Position numbers and translations under genes: made by a program. DNA of 64,000 nucleotides from Pictodentalium vernedei (Eukaryota; Mollusca; Scaphopoda; Dentaliida; Dentaliidae), in assembly GCA_031216915.1 (NCBI GenBank), contig CM062297.1:368913704-368977703 (forward strand), in the 5' to 3' direction. Shown here one piece after another: positions 11,813 to 23,790 of this stretch (its first letter is position 1; each line of letters begins with the position of its first letter). The notes under the pieces were generated by a model. It saw only the letters and a list, made by a program, of their open reading frames with translations, made no database searches and had not been told where the DNA came from.

Positions 11813-12436
11813 CCACATGGCCTTAATCGCTCACCTGACAAAGTGACTCTAAGAAGTATTTTAGGTCACCTTCACCATGTCATGCCTCATCAACATTAAC
11901 TGGTTGAGTGATAGATTTTGTTTGAAGTTCAACATTTGTTACCTAAAATTAGTTTTATTTAAAATCATTGGTGTGTGGCCAATCTCCAATGATTTTTAAT
12001 AAAGCAAATTTATCTCTGCAGACAAACTGGTTTAGCATGAAGCACAAACAAGGAATGTGAAGAGATAGCCTTGGACATCTCTCCCCAACTGTGGATATCT
12101 TCCATGTGCTACATGTATATATTTGCATGCAAGAAAACAAAAATTTTCACAAATTTTCCAAAATATTAGTTTTTTTATCATCATTGGAACAAGCTCAAAC
12201 AGCTTATTCCAATAGGGGTATGGGAAGATCAGGTATATTTTTAAGACAGAAATGTGAATATATAAATAATGGTGTTTTTTTGTGAATGATGCTGGAGAAT
12301 TTTGCGTAAAGATATGGTAAATGGTTTGTTCTAGATACAGAATGATGCAAAAGTATTTAAATTTGATTAGGCAAGTTGTTCCTATAATGCATTTAAAAAC
12401 TGAAGTAACTGTTTTTTTGCTGACGAACTTTTAGAT

Positions 12437-12445
12437 GTGTGTGTC

Positions 12446-12483
<38 letters not shown>

Positions 12484-12517
12484 TGTGTGTGTGTGGGGGG
12501 GGGGGGGGGGGGGGGGT
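12437..12517. repeat. (TG)n microsatellite followed by a G-run
   Basis: About 55 bp of TG-rich repeat are followed by about 22 G. The same tract is present at 42220-42273 in P1b but shorter, so it is part of the P1 leader and length-variable. The His/Thr/Pro-rich reading frames over it are artefacts. Confidence 0.9.
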
Positions 12518-13254
12518 AAGAGTGTTCTTGCAAACAAAATTCCTGAATAAATGGAAAATTTTATTTTTTGTGTGAAAGACATAGTGCGTGAATGTTGATT
12601 GGAACAAGCTTAGAGAGCTCATTTTAATGTGAAGTCATAAAGCTGTGTTTTCTGAACGAAATTCTGGAATAACTAAAAAAATTGCTTTTTTGACTCAAAA
12701 AGCATGGTGTGCGACCTCTCATTGGAATGAGCTCAAAAAGCTCATTCCAATGGGGTATTTACAAGCGATAAGTACATGTATGTTTAAGAGACAAAAATTA
12801 AAATTTGAATAGCGATTTTTGCGAAGAATGCAGACAAGTTTTGGCAGTTATGCTGGTAAAAAGGTAAGATATGCAAAGTGGTTGTTTTTTAGAGGCGACA
12901 TTTAATTAAGGGGAATTAACCCTTGATTACTGAGCTAACTTCTAAAAGTACTGAAATTTCATGAAGCAATGTGAATAACAGACAACAGTTGCCTAAAAAT
13001 TTCATGAATAACTAAAATTTTTATTCCTTTGTCTCGAAAACATGGCATATGACCTTTGTTGGAATGAGCTGAATGCGTGTGTTCCAATGAGGGGGTCATA
13101 AAATTTGAACGGAGATTTGTGTGAATAATGCATTAGTACTGCTAGATTTGGGTAAACGGTTCACCCTGGATACCACCCCTTCTATAGTAGATCTTTTCTG
13201 CAAATTTTGTCTAAGATTCTATCAACTTTACAAATAAATACGTTCATGAATCAC

Positions 13255-15840
13255 AATCAGATCCACCCCACAATGTTGCATACCAAATATCAAAAGATTC
13301 TGCCTGCTGGATCTGGAGAAGAAGATTTTTTAAGAAATATGCCTGAAATGCACTAAGTTAAAATTTGGGCTCCTATACGGAGCCCAAATATAAACCCAGG
13401 GGGCCGATTTGAACAAACTTGAATCAGATCCACCCCACAATGCTGCTTACCAATTATGAAAAGATTCTGAAGCTGGATCTGGAGAAGAAGATTTTTTAAG
13501 AAATTTGCCTGAAATGCACTAAGTTCGAATTCGAGCTTCTATAGTGAGCCCAAATATGAAACTAGGAAGCCGATTTGAACAAACTTGAATCAGATCCACC
13601 CCACAATGTTGCATACCAAATATCAAAAGATTCTGCCTGCTGGATCTGGAGAAGAAGATTTTTTAATAAATTTGCCCGAAATGCACTAAGTGCGAATTCG
13701 GGCTTCTATATTAAGCCCAAATATGAATCCAGGGGGCCGATTTGAACAAACTTGAATCAGATCCACCCCGCAATGTTGCATACCAAATATCAAAAGATTC
13801 TGCTTGCTGGATCTGGAGAAGAAGATTTTTGAAGAAATTTGCCCGAAATGCACTAAGTTTGAATTCGAGCTTCTATAGTGAGCCCAAATATGAATCCAGG
13901 GGGCCGATTTGAACAAACTTGAATCAGATCCACCCCGCAATGTTGCATACCAAATATCAAAAGATTCTGCCTGCTGGATCTGGAGAAGATGATTTTTTAA
14001 GAAATTTGCCTGAAATGCACTAAGTTCGAATTCGAGCTTCTATAGTGAGCCCAAATATGAATCTAGGAAGCCGATTTGAACAAACTTGAATCAGATCCAC
14101 CCCACAATGTTGCATACCAAATATCACAAGATTCTGCCTGCTGGATCTGGAGAAGAAGATTTTTTAATAAATTTGCCCGAAATGCACTAAGTGCGAATTC
14201 GGGCTTCTATATTAAGCCCAAATATGAATCCAGGGGGCCGATTTGAACAAACTTGAATCAGATCCACCCCGCAATGTTGCATACCAAATATCAAAAGATT
14301 CTGCCTGCTGGATCTGGAGAAGAAGATTTTTGAAGAAATTTGCCCGAAATGCACTAAGTTTGAATTCGAGCTTCTATAGTGAGCCCAAATATGAATCCAG
14401 GGGGCCGATTTGAACAAACTTGAATCAGATCCACCCCCCAATGTTGCATACCAAATATCAAAAGATTCTGCCTGCTGGATCTGCAGAAGATGATTTTTTA
14501 AGAAATTTGCCTGAAATGCACTAAGTTCGAATTCGAGCTTCTATAGGAAGCCCAAATATGAATCTAGGGAGCCGATTCAAACAAATTTGCATCAGATCCA
14601 TCCCACAATGTTGCATACCAAATATCAAAAGATTCTGCCTGCTGGATCTGGAGAAGAAAATTTTTTAAGAAATTTGCCTGAAATGCACTAAGTTCGAATT
14701 CGAGCTTCTATAGTGAGCCCAAATATGAATCTAGGAAGCCGATTTGAACAAACTTGAATCAGATCCACCCCACAATGTTGCATACCAAATATCAAAAGAT
14801 TCTGCCTGCTGGATCTGGAGAAGAAGATTTTTTAATAAATTTGCTTGAAATGCACAAAGTTCAAATTCGGGCTTCTATAGTAAGCCTAAATATGAATACA
14901 GGGGGCCGATTTGAACAAACTTGAATCAGATCTACCCCGCAACGTTGCATACCAAATATCAAAAGATTCTGCCTGCTGGATCTGGAGAAGAAGATTTTTT
15001 AAGAAATTTGCATGAAATGCACAAAGTTCAAATTCGAGCTTCTATAGTGAGCCCAAATATGAATCTAGGAAGCCGATTTGAACAAATTTGAATCAGATCC
15101 ACCCCACAATGTTGCATACCAAATATCAAAAGATTCTGCCTTCTGGATCTGGAGAAGAAGATTTTTTAAGAAATTTGCCTAAATGCACTAAGTTCGAAAT
15201 CGGGCTCCTATACTGAGCCCAAATATGAACCCAGGGGGCCAATTTGAACAAACTTGAATCAGATCCACCCTACAATGTTGGATACCAAATATCAAAAGAT
15301 TCTGCCTGCTGGATCTGGAGAAGAAGATTTTTTAAGAAATTTGCCTGAAATGCACTAAGTTCGAAATCGGGCTCCTATACTGAGCCCAAATATTAACCCA
15401 GGGGGCCGATTTGAACAATCTTGAATCAGATCCACCCCACAATGTTGCTTACCAAATATGAAAACATTCTGCCTGCTGGATCTGGAGAAGAAGATTTTTT
15501 AAGAAATTTGCCTGAAATGCACTAAGTTCGAATTCGGGCTTCTATAGTAAGCCTAAATATGAATCCAGGGGGCCGATTTGAACAAACTTGAATCAGATCT
15601 ACCCCGCAACATTGCATACCAAATATCAAAAGATTCTGCCTGCTGGTTCTGGAGAAGAAGATTTTTTAAGAAATTTGCCTGAAATGCACTAAGTTCGAAA
15701 TCGGGCTCCTATACTGAGCCCAAATATGAACCCAGGGGGCCGATTTGAACAAACTTGAATCAGATCCACCCTACAATGTTGCATACCAAATATCAAAAGA
15801 TTCTGCCTGCTGGATCTGGAGAAGAAGATTTTTTAATGTT
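13255..15840. repeat. 167-bp tandem array inside P1a, about 16 units
   Basis: The phrase TTGCATACCAAATATCAAAAG recurs with diverged forms near 13273, 13441, 13607, 13774, 13942, 14109, 14276, 14443, 14609, 14776, 14944, 15111, 15277, 15444, 15612 and 15779, a mean spacing of 167 bp. Many units carry an inverted repeat around GGGCTC-CTATACT-GAGCCC. Alternating variants (GAGCTTCTATAGTGAGCCC versus GGGCTTCTATATTAAGCCC) recur, suggesting expansion in blocks of three units: 13607-13942 and 14109-14443 are near copies. Confidence 0.9.
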
Positions 15841-16559
15841 TTTCCCATTGCCTACAGTGTTAAAAAGTGCTAACTCAGCACTTTTTCAAAGTCCCGAAAC
15901 TGTACCCTATGATAAAACCGATGGCAATTTTTTTTTACCAATCCTTTCTGTTGGTCCTAAGGAAGCTGCACACCAAATAAAAATTCTCAGTGCCGTGCAG
16001 TTTTGGAGATATGGGCGTTTTAATTTTTTTCTATTTTTAGCTCCTGCGGTTCCCACGGGGCTGCGGGAAAAATTTTTTTTGCATAAATCAAGTACTCATG
16101 ACCCAATAAGCCCTCACATAAAATTTGGTTCAAATCAGCCTCTCGGTTTGGAAAATAGAAATTTTGGGCGGGGCAAAAAATTTTGCCCCTCTCATAACGA
16201 CGCCAAGTATAGCCCCACAAACTTCTCTTAAACAAATCTGAGTCTACACCTCAAAAGGAAGCTGCACACCAAATATCAAGTCTCTGCTACTGCTGGTTCA
16301 TGAGAAGAAGATTTACAAAGATTTTGGTGCCCCTTGGGGGGCGTGGCACCACCCAGGAGGAGGGGCAACTTCATTTGAACAAATCTGAATTGGCATTAGG
16401 TAATAAACATTTAGCCAACATTTGAATAAAATTGGGCTAGTGGTTTAGGAGGAGAAGTCGATAATGTAAAGTTAACGCCGGACGGACGACGACGGACGCC
16501 GGACGCCGGACAGAAAGTGATTAGTAAAGCTCCCCTTGAGCTTCGCTCAGGTGAGCTAA

Positions 16560-17236
16560 AAACTGGACTTCGGCACCCCTTTTCTATTGTATGAGGCCAT
16601 GGAGGCTATGAGGAAATCACCCAATAAAATAAAATTTACCATTCCTCTTATCCTCATCTGAATACTGTTGATGTACTGTTTGAGGATACCTTTCGAGGAT
16701 ACCTGTTGGGGATACCTTTTGAAAGACATCTATCTGAAGATTGTTATGGTTCCCAGCACCATTTTGTCAGTCGCGGCGTCTCGGCCACTACTGCTGATTT
16801 GTCCATAGTCACTACCATATTGTCAATGACTGACTGCAGTCACACAACACCATAGTTTTGAGCCACTCTTGCAGCTTTGCACCATTACTACTGACTTGCA
16901 GTACTACTAATGATTTGCCTACTATCTCAGATCAAGGCCTCTACCTTCGGCCAAGTCTTAGAATGTCAAAAGACTGTCCATACTCTACCAGGAGACTAGA
17001 ATAAGCATACACTACACAATAGTGCATGACCTAGCAGTCTGAACTACCCACAGGATAGTACAAACCAGAGTGTGATTTTGTTGCACTGAGAGGTAACGGT
17101 AGACCTATGGAGTACAGACTATACATCCCATAATACCATTCAAAATTTATCTCGTAATACCGTGAAGTCTATCACTACGCACTACCTATACCAACGCCCG
17201 ATGGTAAAATATATTCAGTGCGGTAGTAGTACCAAA
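16560..17236. other. unassigned stretch left of the Tc1-like element
   Basis: No coding signal was found. It contains short repeated phrases (GAGGATACCTTT..., CACTACAC...). Similar low-complexity text resumes at 18780 beyond the transposon, so it may be one repeat tract into which the transposon inserted. Confidence 0.4.
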
Positions 17237-17238
17237 TA

Positions 17239-18753
17239 TACTATTAAAAAAATGTACGGGATATTTGATAAAAGTGAGGCATATGAAGAAATATATTTAT
17301 ATTTTCATCAAAAAGACAGTTGAGGCATGACACTGTGACATCTAGTGAATGATTTCAGCAATAGCTGGGTGTCTGACAAGCACACATTCCTCTGACAAGC
17401 ACACATTCCATGCACTGAACTGTAGAAGACATGAACGGTCAGTCAAAGAATTTACCACATTCAGTCCAAGACCTCAATACCTTGTAAATCCTCCTCGGTT
17501 TGCGAGACAAGCATGGATCCGACAAGACTCCTCACCAAACATCCAATATCAGCTTGACAGATGTCATTCCATTCTTCCTGAAGTGCAGCGGCGAGTTCCT
17601 GGACATTGGTAGGGGGCTGTTGGCATTGTCGTACACACCTGCCAAGCATATCCAGATGAGTTCGATTGGTGAAAGGTCTAGACTTAGTGCTGGTCAAGGA
17701 AGTATAGTGATGTTCTGCTCCTGGAGGAACTCTGTGGTGACACTGGCCCGGTGTGCTCTTGCATTGTCATCTTGGAAAATGAATCGATGACCATGACGTC
17801 ACGCAAATGGCACCACATGAGCTGCTGATATGTTGTCAAGGTAGTACTGTCCTGTGACATGCCCTTGGATGACATGTAATGCTGTTCTGCTTGTCATGGT
17901 TATGCCTCCCCACACCATAATCGATCCATCCACAAACGATTGTGCTGCCTAACGGTTACGTCATGATATCGCTCGTTCTGCCACACTTTGTTTCGGCTGT
18001 CATGGAAGTCGAGAGTGAACCTCGATTCATCAGAAAACATGCCGTTGCTCCAACGACGATTGTCCAAGCAAAGTCGTGCTCCACACAAATTCGCCTTGCT
18101 AAGTGACGTTCAGTAAAACAAGGAATTATTCGAGGTCATAAACATACAAATTCCAGCTGTGTAGATGATTTTGAATAGTCTGACCACTGACTTGCATATC
18201 TGTTGCTCGGTGCAGCTGCTGTCCAATTTCTGAGGCACTTTGATGGCGGTTACGTAATGCTGTGATTTGGATGAAACGATCCTGGTTAGCAGTTGTTGCC
18301 CTTGGACGACCTGACCGACATCTGTCATCAACATTGCCTGTCTGACTGTAGCGTGACCACGACCTGCTAATCACTGATTGAGTATCGATGAGAATTTGAG
18401 CCACTGTAGTCTGTCTGTTGCCAGCTTCAAACATTCGTCACGCGTCAGTTTTCACATGCCTCAAAAGTTACGTTTCGACCAGAAACTATTGATGAATGAA
18501 TTAAAACCAAGAAAAGAACGATGAGACCTCCAAAAAAAGCCTGTCCAGTACAAATGAAAATTTCAAAACGTACTCCACACACATTTACCCAGCGCTCATG
18601 CAAAAAACCTGCACAAAGTTTTCATGGGCTGGTGACATTCATGATCCACACAAAACTTGGTAACATATTGATGTGTCCAATCACGCGTATCCAACACTAT
18701 TTTCCAAAAATATCCAACATCAGTTTGGATATCCCCTACTTTTTTGATTAGTA
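17239..18753 (-). mobile_element. Tc1-like DNA transposon relic, 1.5 kb
   Basis: The ends are imperfect inverted repeats. TACTATTAAAAAAATGTACG at 17239 pairs with the right end reading ATATCCCCTAC-TTTTTTGATTAGTA to 18753. Both are flanked by TA (17237-17238 and 18754-18755), the Tc1/mariner target duplication. The length of 1515 bp is typical of Tc1-like elements. The single gene inside is on the minus strand and broken. Confidence 0.8.
17461..18434 (-). pseudogene. Tc1-like transposase, frameshifted
   Basis: From 18434 the N-terminal helix-turn-helix region reads MFEAGNRQTTVAQIL...SRSWSRYSQTGNV, then RCRSGRPRATT. The catalytic core follows in other frames: SDESRFTLDFHD (first Asp) near 18040, and FQDDNARAHR (second Asp, 17761-17790). 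The C-terminal part reads HLDMLGRCVRQCQQPPTNVQELAAALQEEW in shortened form from about 17660 to 17570. Tc1 transposases cut and paste at TA using a DD34E triad. At least three frame breaks separate the blocks, and the final Glu context is degraded. Confidence 0.85.
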
Positions 18754-18779
18754 TACTAACAATAGATAAACTGGGGTAC

Positions 18780-19500
18780 AGACAATACACCCTATCCTAC
18801 CCCACTAGACAGACATACATTACTCCCACCCCACTCCACAATACTGCTTCACCAAGCTACAGAAACTACCTTTTCCATCTGTGGGACAGTACACCAACCT
18901 AGATGGATAGCTGTACCAAAGGCAAACACTGAACCAGCAGGGGTACATACAACACATCCTATACTATTGCACTAGACAATCATGCATTACCCTCACCCAC
19001 GCCACAATACTGATGGACTGGCATTACGTAGTACCTATACCAGTAATAGGATAATACAAAGCAATCGGTAGATTAGTGATACCAAGGGTTCAGATGGAAC
19101 CTGCTGGTGCACAAACCGCAGATCCTATACTACAGCACTAGATAATTATGCCTTCTCCCCACCCCCACAATACCGGTTGGCCTAGCATTATGTATTATCT
19201 ATACCAGTAATAGAATAATATAAAGTAAAATGTGGAATAATTCTAATAAGGGCCAGCAGAGGACCTGCAGGAGTATATAATGCCCATACTATACTACCAT
19301 TCTAAACTACCAAGTAGACCACCATGGTTCCTACAGTAGACGACCATGTATTACCCCCACCCACCCCACCCTGTAATAATGCCTGGGCTAGCATTACATA
19401 TTACCTATATCAGACATAGAATAATATAGAGTAAAAGGTGGATTAATAGTACCAAGGCTAACAGAGGACCTTCAGGGGGGGTATATAGCCTATACTATAC
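18780..19500. repeat. degenerate tandem repeat, roughly 165-205 bp units
   Basis: The phrases CCACAATACTG / CCCACAATACCGG, then TAGCATTA...TATACCAGTAATAGAATAATA, then GCAGAGGACCTGCAGG recur near 18829, 18995, 19159 and 19366. Units are strongly diverged. No gene is seen. Confidence 0.6.
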
Positions 19501-20727
19501 TAAGAGATCACCCCTATTCGAGAAGGCCTACAAACCCTTACCCGAATAGGGTCATACCACATTGTACAGTGCAAACAACAGTGGTCAATGTTTCTATGAT
19601 ATCGTGTGTGCATTATGACATCACAACGTCAATAGTAACGTTAATTGTTTTGCAGGGAAACTTTCAAGAAAACCCAACTTTCCCATCAATATTCCATCAC
19701 ACACCCATATTATATACCCTTAGCCCTGTGTGTACATATACTGTCCAAAAGGTTAAGCCCCCCCCACCCCCCGCCCCCTATAATATCTGTGGGAGCATGA
19801 ATATCTCATATTGTGACGTTCAGCAATCCTCTATCGGAGCAGGCATAGATCCTCAAAACTTGCTGGCTATTGACCACTTCACTGCCATGCTAATCTGGCA
19901 TATGCTGTACTGCATTAAGTCCAATTTTGACGAGACTGTTTAAGCCACTCTCATAAGGGGTGGGGTACACTTTTTGTAGCAAAATCAAATATTTTTACTT
20001 TCATCAGATCGTGTTTTATTTCCTTCCTTTTAATTTGGTTGGGGGGGTGGTTGTCAATATTTCTTTTTCACAACAAATTGTTTTACCCATATATACACAA
20101 CAAACACAGGGTTCAAGATTCGAACATTTTGGATACCATGGACTGTTATCATGATATCAGTTGGGCAATCCTTTCTTTATATTACAACATTAACAGGACT
20201 GATGGATACGCACGCAATTAAAGTGTGGGGAGGGGGGGAGGGGGAGGGGGGGGGGGGGGTGTCTGGGCTCTTGTCCATGACCCATTAGAAATAGACCAAT
20301 CAAATGTGAAATTCATTTATGAAAATGTTTTGTTGCATTTGCTTTCAATATATTACATGAATTGTAGGGGCCGATTTTTTTGAGAGGTAGGGGCCAGTTA
20401 TACCCAAAAAATCTTGAGATCACCCAAAAACTGTAGTGAAAACTTTACCATTTACTTGAGTGATTGGTACCATGTCAGTATGCGGTGCATGTTCCAGTTG
20501 GGGTGAAAACTGAATCCCCCTCCCCTCTCCCCACCCCCACCCCCCCCAGTTTAGAGGGGGACTTGATTTTTCATCTCCGCTGGAAGGTGCACTGCATACT
20601 GCCTAGGCTGAATAGCCAGATAAAAGAAGATCCGGTTCCTATGGGAATTTATCACTAGCTGCACCTGCAAAGCTCTGGGTAATGAGGCATGAATTGCCCC
20701 TTATATACTACTAACACTGCTTGAAAA
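19501..20727. other. unassigned, G/C-homopolymer-rich spacer
   Basis: An open frame of 124 codons on + at 19569-19943 has no recognisable motif and a low-complexity Pro run; I do not call it a gene. G-runs at 20221-20261 and C-rich text at 20518-20550 are the only structure seen. Confidence 0.5.
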
Positions 20728-20966
20728 ATGAAAAAAATTATAGTAATTTATATATTTTCTATACTTACCAATGACCCAGACTTAACTGGTGCTAACTCTA
20801 AATTATTCAGGACCAAACACAAATTCCCACCCCCCCCCCCCCCCCCCCCCCCCCCCATCCCCAAAATTTGCATCCAAATCAAAAAATTCCATGTTCTATA
20901 TGGGAACATGAAATAATTTTACATAAAAGTTAAAAAATTTATAGTAATTTATATATTTTTTATACT

Positions 20967-21155
20967 TACCAATGACCCAGACATAGCTGGTGCTAACTCT
21001 TAAAATATAGGGCCAAACACAAATTTTGCCCCCCAATCCCCAAAATTTGCATCTAAAACTAAAGAAAACATGTCCAGAAAGGCCCTCCACACCTCGCCCC
21101 CACTGCGCATGCGCAGTGTCAAGGACGTTCCGAAATTGGCGCCATTTATCATTCT
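20967..21155. repeat. left inverted terminal repeat of DIRS B
   Basis: It pairs almost perfectly with 27729-27913. B-specific variants are matched in both arms (CGCCCCCACTG here, CAGTGGGGGCG at the right; AAAACTAAAG and CTTTAGTTTT). The unpaired left extension is 20929-20966. Confidence 0.9.
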
Positions 21156-21230
21156 AATAACCAGTGCCTGGTAAGCGCTATGTACTCAGCGGGGAGGCAA
21201 GAGTTCCCAACTCCTGGGAGGGCCATCCCC

Positions 21231-21314
21231 GTCTGGGTCATTGGTAAGTATAAAAAATATATAAATTACTATAAATTTTTTAACATTTTTATACTGTACC
21301 AATGACCCAGACAT
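21231..21314. repeat. ICR of DIRS B
   Basis: GTCTGGGTCATTGGTAAG through TTTTTTAAC (to 21284) is the exact reverse complement of the left terminus. ATTTTTATACTGTACC through CCCAGAC (from 21285) is the reverse complement of the right terminus. The 21284/21285 boundary therefore reports the joined ends ...AAAAAT|GTTAAA... of the presumed circular intermediate, and defines both element ends to the base. Confidence 0.92.
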
Positions 21315-21789
21315 AGCTGAATAGTAAAAAGGCTGGAGGGCCAAGGACATAGAGCAAAATGGAATACGCTCAATAAAATAAAATAGAGTCATCCCCTGTA
21401 GGGAAAAGAAGTAATAGGCCTTACATGTATCTTTCTTATTTATGATAAATTAGAAAGATACAACACCTTCCAAAAATTGAGCTTCATACATCCATGTACT
21501 CTATTAATATCCAATAATCCTTATACTAATAATTTTTAAAGTAAGCCAATAATAAAGTAAGTCTAGAGAATAGAGACTCTTATACTCCTAAAAGTGTGTG
21601 AGAATTGCATAATCATGTCCGTTGACATATGCAATATTCAAAAGCTATACTTTAAAAACTAAGACTAGAATGAATTTTATAAACTTAAACTTCTCACTAA
21701 ACAACCATCCCAATAACAGCTCAGAATTACTAACTCCGGAGGAGGTATCCCCTTGTTTTCATAGTAAAAACAGGTGACCCAAGGGAACA

Positions 21790-22960
21790 CCCTCCCCCCC
21801 CCCCCCTTTTTCTTGCCCTGGGTCAAATAGCCCAGAGCGAAGAGGGCAGCCGAACGGAGACACTGCCGAAACAGACAGCCTACCTAGCTATAGTAGCAAC
21901 TGTTAAGTGAATGACATTCTGAGCAGTAGATAATAGACCTAACAATAGAGGCCTCCAGAAATGGACTCGATATTTCTGAGATAAAATTCATGAATGGATG
22001 GCTGAGCGCAATGAGCAGCCTTCAAAAATCTATAATAGCAACACTATTAATGTAAGCCCAAGAAGTAGAAGAACTCTTACTTCAAGAGCCGAAATCTTAA
22101 GCACAACTGCTAAGCCAATGATATACCATAAGCAGTACGCTAGTTAATAGAATCGATTAACAATAAAATGGAGCGTAACGTCCTTCTAGACATCAAAGAC
22201 AGAAGAAGCTTACGCCCTTGTAATAAACAGATATCTGTTTATAAATACATAAACTGTATCCGGAAAGAGTAAAGGCCTATGCCCATACGAAGACGGAAGG
22301 ACCTTAAAATAATAGGTTCCGGATAAAAGGAGCCTAACTCTTATGCAACAATCCAACCTAAATAGTAACGGAAGTATTGATTCCGAAACTATGAAAGTGA
22401 AAATCATCCATCGATAGTGCATGAAACTCACTGACTCTACAGTAAAAGAGAAACCAACAGAATTACTGTCTAAAAGGTCAGAATTTGAAAACTACTGTTT
22501 CCAGAGGCTCAAATGATTACTTAGCTAAATAAGAACCGAAGTTAAAATCCGTATAGGAATTTAATCTAAAGATTCTAAGTCTATTTATCAAAAAGTTACT
22601 AACTGACTTAGATAAAGAGACAAAAGACTCAATTGTAAACTATCGTAGAGTGCATAGGTATGAGGTAACATAAACCTATAACCTAAATAACAACAGGCTG
22701 CAGTAGATCTTGTGAAACAAGTATACTAAAAACTAGCAATGCGTAGTATGGAGGGATCAACCATATGAACATAATGATCCCTACACCACGACGGAAGAGC
22801 CTCCACTTTAGTCGCATAGAATAGCGAAGAAGAGGATCTCCTATAGTAAGAAATCGCGTCCAAAGCTCGTCCAGTACAGTGCTAACAATGCAATACGGAC
22901 CACACAACGGAATACATGAAGGTTGCGACCTTGCTGGTTGTGATAAAGATGACACGATTT
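21790..22960 (-). pseudogene. YR remnant of DIRS B
   Basis: It is homologous to the YR region of A and C. The core-binding part reads in pieces (for example SQPARSQPSCIPLCGPYC near 22940-22890). The presumed catalytic-tyrosine context FALGYL is kept at about 21825-21845. Frames are interrupted many times. It is identifiable only by comparison with the less decayed copies. Confidence 0.55.
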
Positions 22961-23790
22961 ACCCAGTGAAAAAAGATCCTCACATAGAGGAAGATTTCAC
23001 GTTAAGATCCACAGTAGACAAGAGAGTAAATTACTCATGATCTCTGTGAAGATAGAGATGCTATCAACAGAAATGTATTGTGGTTGTTTATCCTAGCAAT
23101 ACCTGCTAAAACAACAGCGCCGGAGGATACGCGTATCCTATCATTGCGTCCTATAGATCAATAGAGCGTTAACAGTATTAGCTCAGAGATCTGGACAAGC
23201 CAACACATACGTCTGCAATTGATTAGCAAGCTGTGTCATAATAAAACATCATTGGGCGCTCCCTTAGATAGCAAATCTGATTGAATACTTGTTTGTTGAG
23301 AGTCCATTCTGACAGCAACAAGCGACCCGTAAGAGAACGGGAGTGCGATAAAACAATCAGACGACCCCGAATATGACGGACCAAAACTGAACTTGGTGTA
23401 CAATAACCAACAGACGGATTCTTTCCATTAAATTGAATAACGGAAACGAAAGAGTGCCTCCCTGGTTCCGGAGATACACCACTACTGTCGAATTAAAGGA
23501 CAGGAATTTGGGCATGCATTTCTGAATAATGTTCATGCAATGACATAAAGCAAGCCTAAAAAACATTATTCCGCGGAAGTTAAACTGATAGCTAAAAGAC
23601 TGCGGAACCCAAAGACCCTGGCACTTCGAATCCGTAGGGATCAGTATATATCCCAATCTGTTTGACTGGCAACCGTCATAACAGCCACACTAGGGTCCGG
23701 CAACTGCGGCGGCACTCTCTGAGTCAACCACCGAATGTTTGCCCCAGTCTGAATCTCTTGTAACACTAGATAGACAAGAGAATGAATAAA
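22960..23790 (-). pseudogene. RNase H remnant of DIRS B, catalytic Asp lost
   Basis: The frame near 23656-23357 reads PTDSKCQGLWVPQS, then LRNQGGTLSFPLFN, matching RNase H of copy C. Where C has MTDASQTGW, B encodes MTVASQT (Asp to Val). The same change is in copy D, so inactivation came before the last round of movement. Confidence 0.65.

Larger units (their letters stand above)
11813..16559 (+). mobile_element. P1 repeat, copy a: satellite-bearing Helitron-like element
   Basis: The start is ACAAGAGGCCCCACATGGCC, then GCTCACCTGAC. The end is hairpin CTTGAGC-TTC-GCTCAGG, then TGAGCTAA. GCTCACCTGA and TCAGGTGAGC are inverted at the two ends. A 1.4-kb leader contains hairpins such as ATTGGAATGAGCT-N5-AGCTCATTCCAAT near 12720 and a TG/G tract. 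A 16-unit 167-bp array and a ~720-bp tail with GACGGACGACG-type runs follow. There is no transposase. It is nearly identical to P1b at 41.6-45.5 kb but with different flanks, so both were mobile. The architecture resembles bivalve pearl/HINE elements; this is inference. Confidence 0.65.

Noticed and set aside
12382-12622. Pro/His/Thr-rich frames on -
   Set aside because: Pure translation of the TG/G microsatellite in the P1 leader; repeated at 42165-42386.
13686-14441. Repeated 84-codon frames on - in the P1 array
   Set aside because: Half of each 167-bp unit is open by chance (two units = 334 bp shifts frame). Identical frames recur with the satellite, and no start or regulatory context exists.
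13255-15840. Possible CRISPR array
   Set aside because: Units are 167 bp of continuous satellite with no short repeat/spacer alternation, in a eukaryotic context.
15755-16231. 158-codon frame on +, also at 44682-45158
   Set aside because: It lies in the P1 tail, begins inside the satellite, and has no motif. Conservation between copies reflects recent transposition of the whole element, not protein selection.
19569-19943. 124-codon frame on +
   Set aside because: No motif, contains a poly-Pro low-complexity run, no splice or promoter context.
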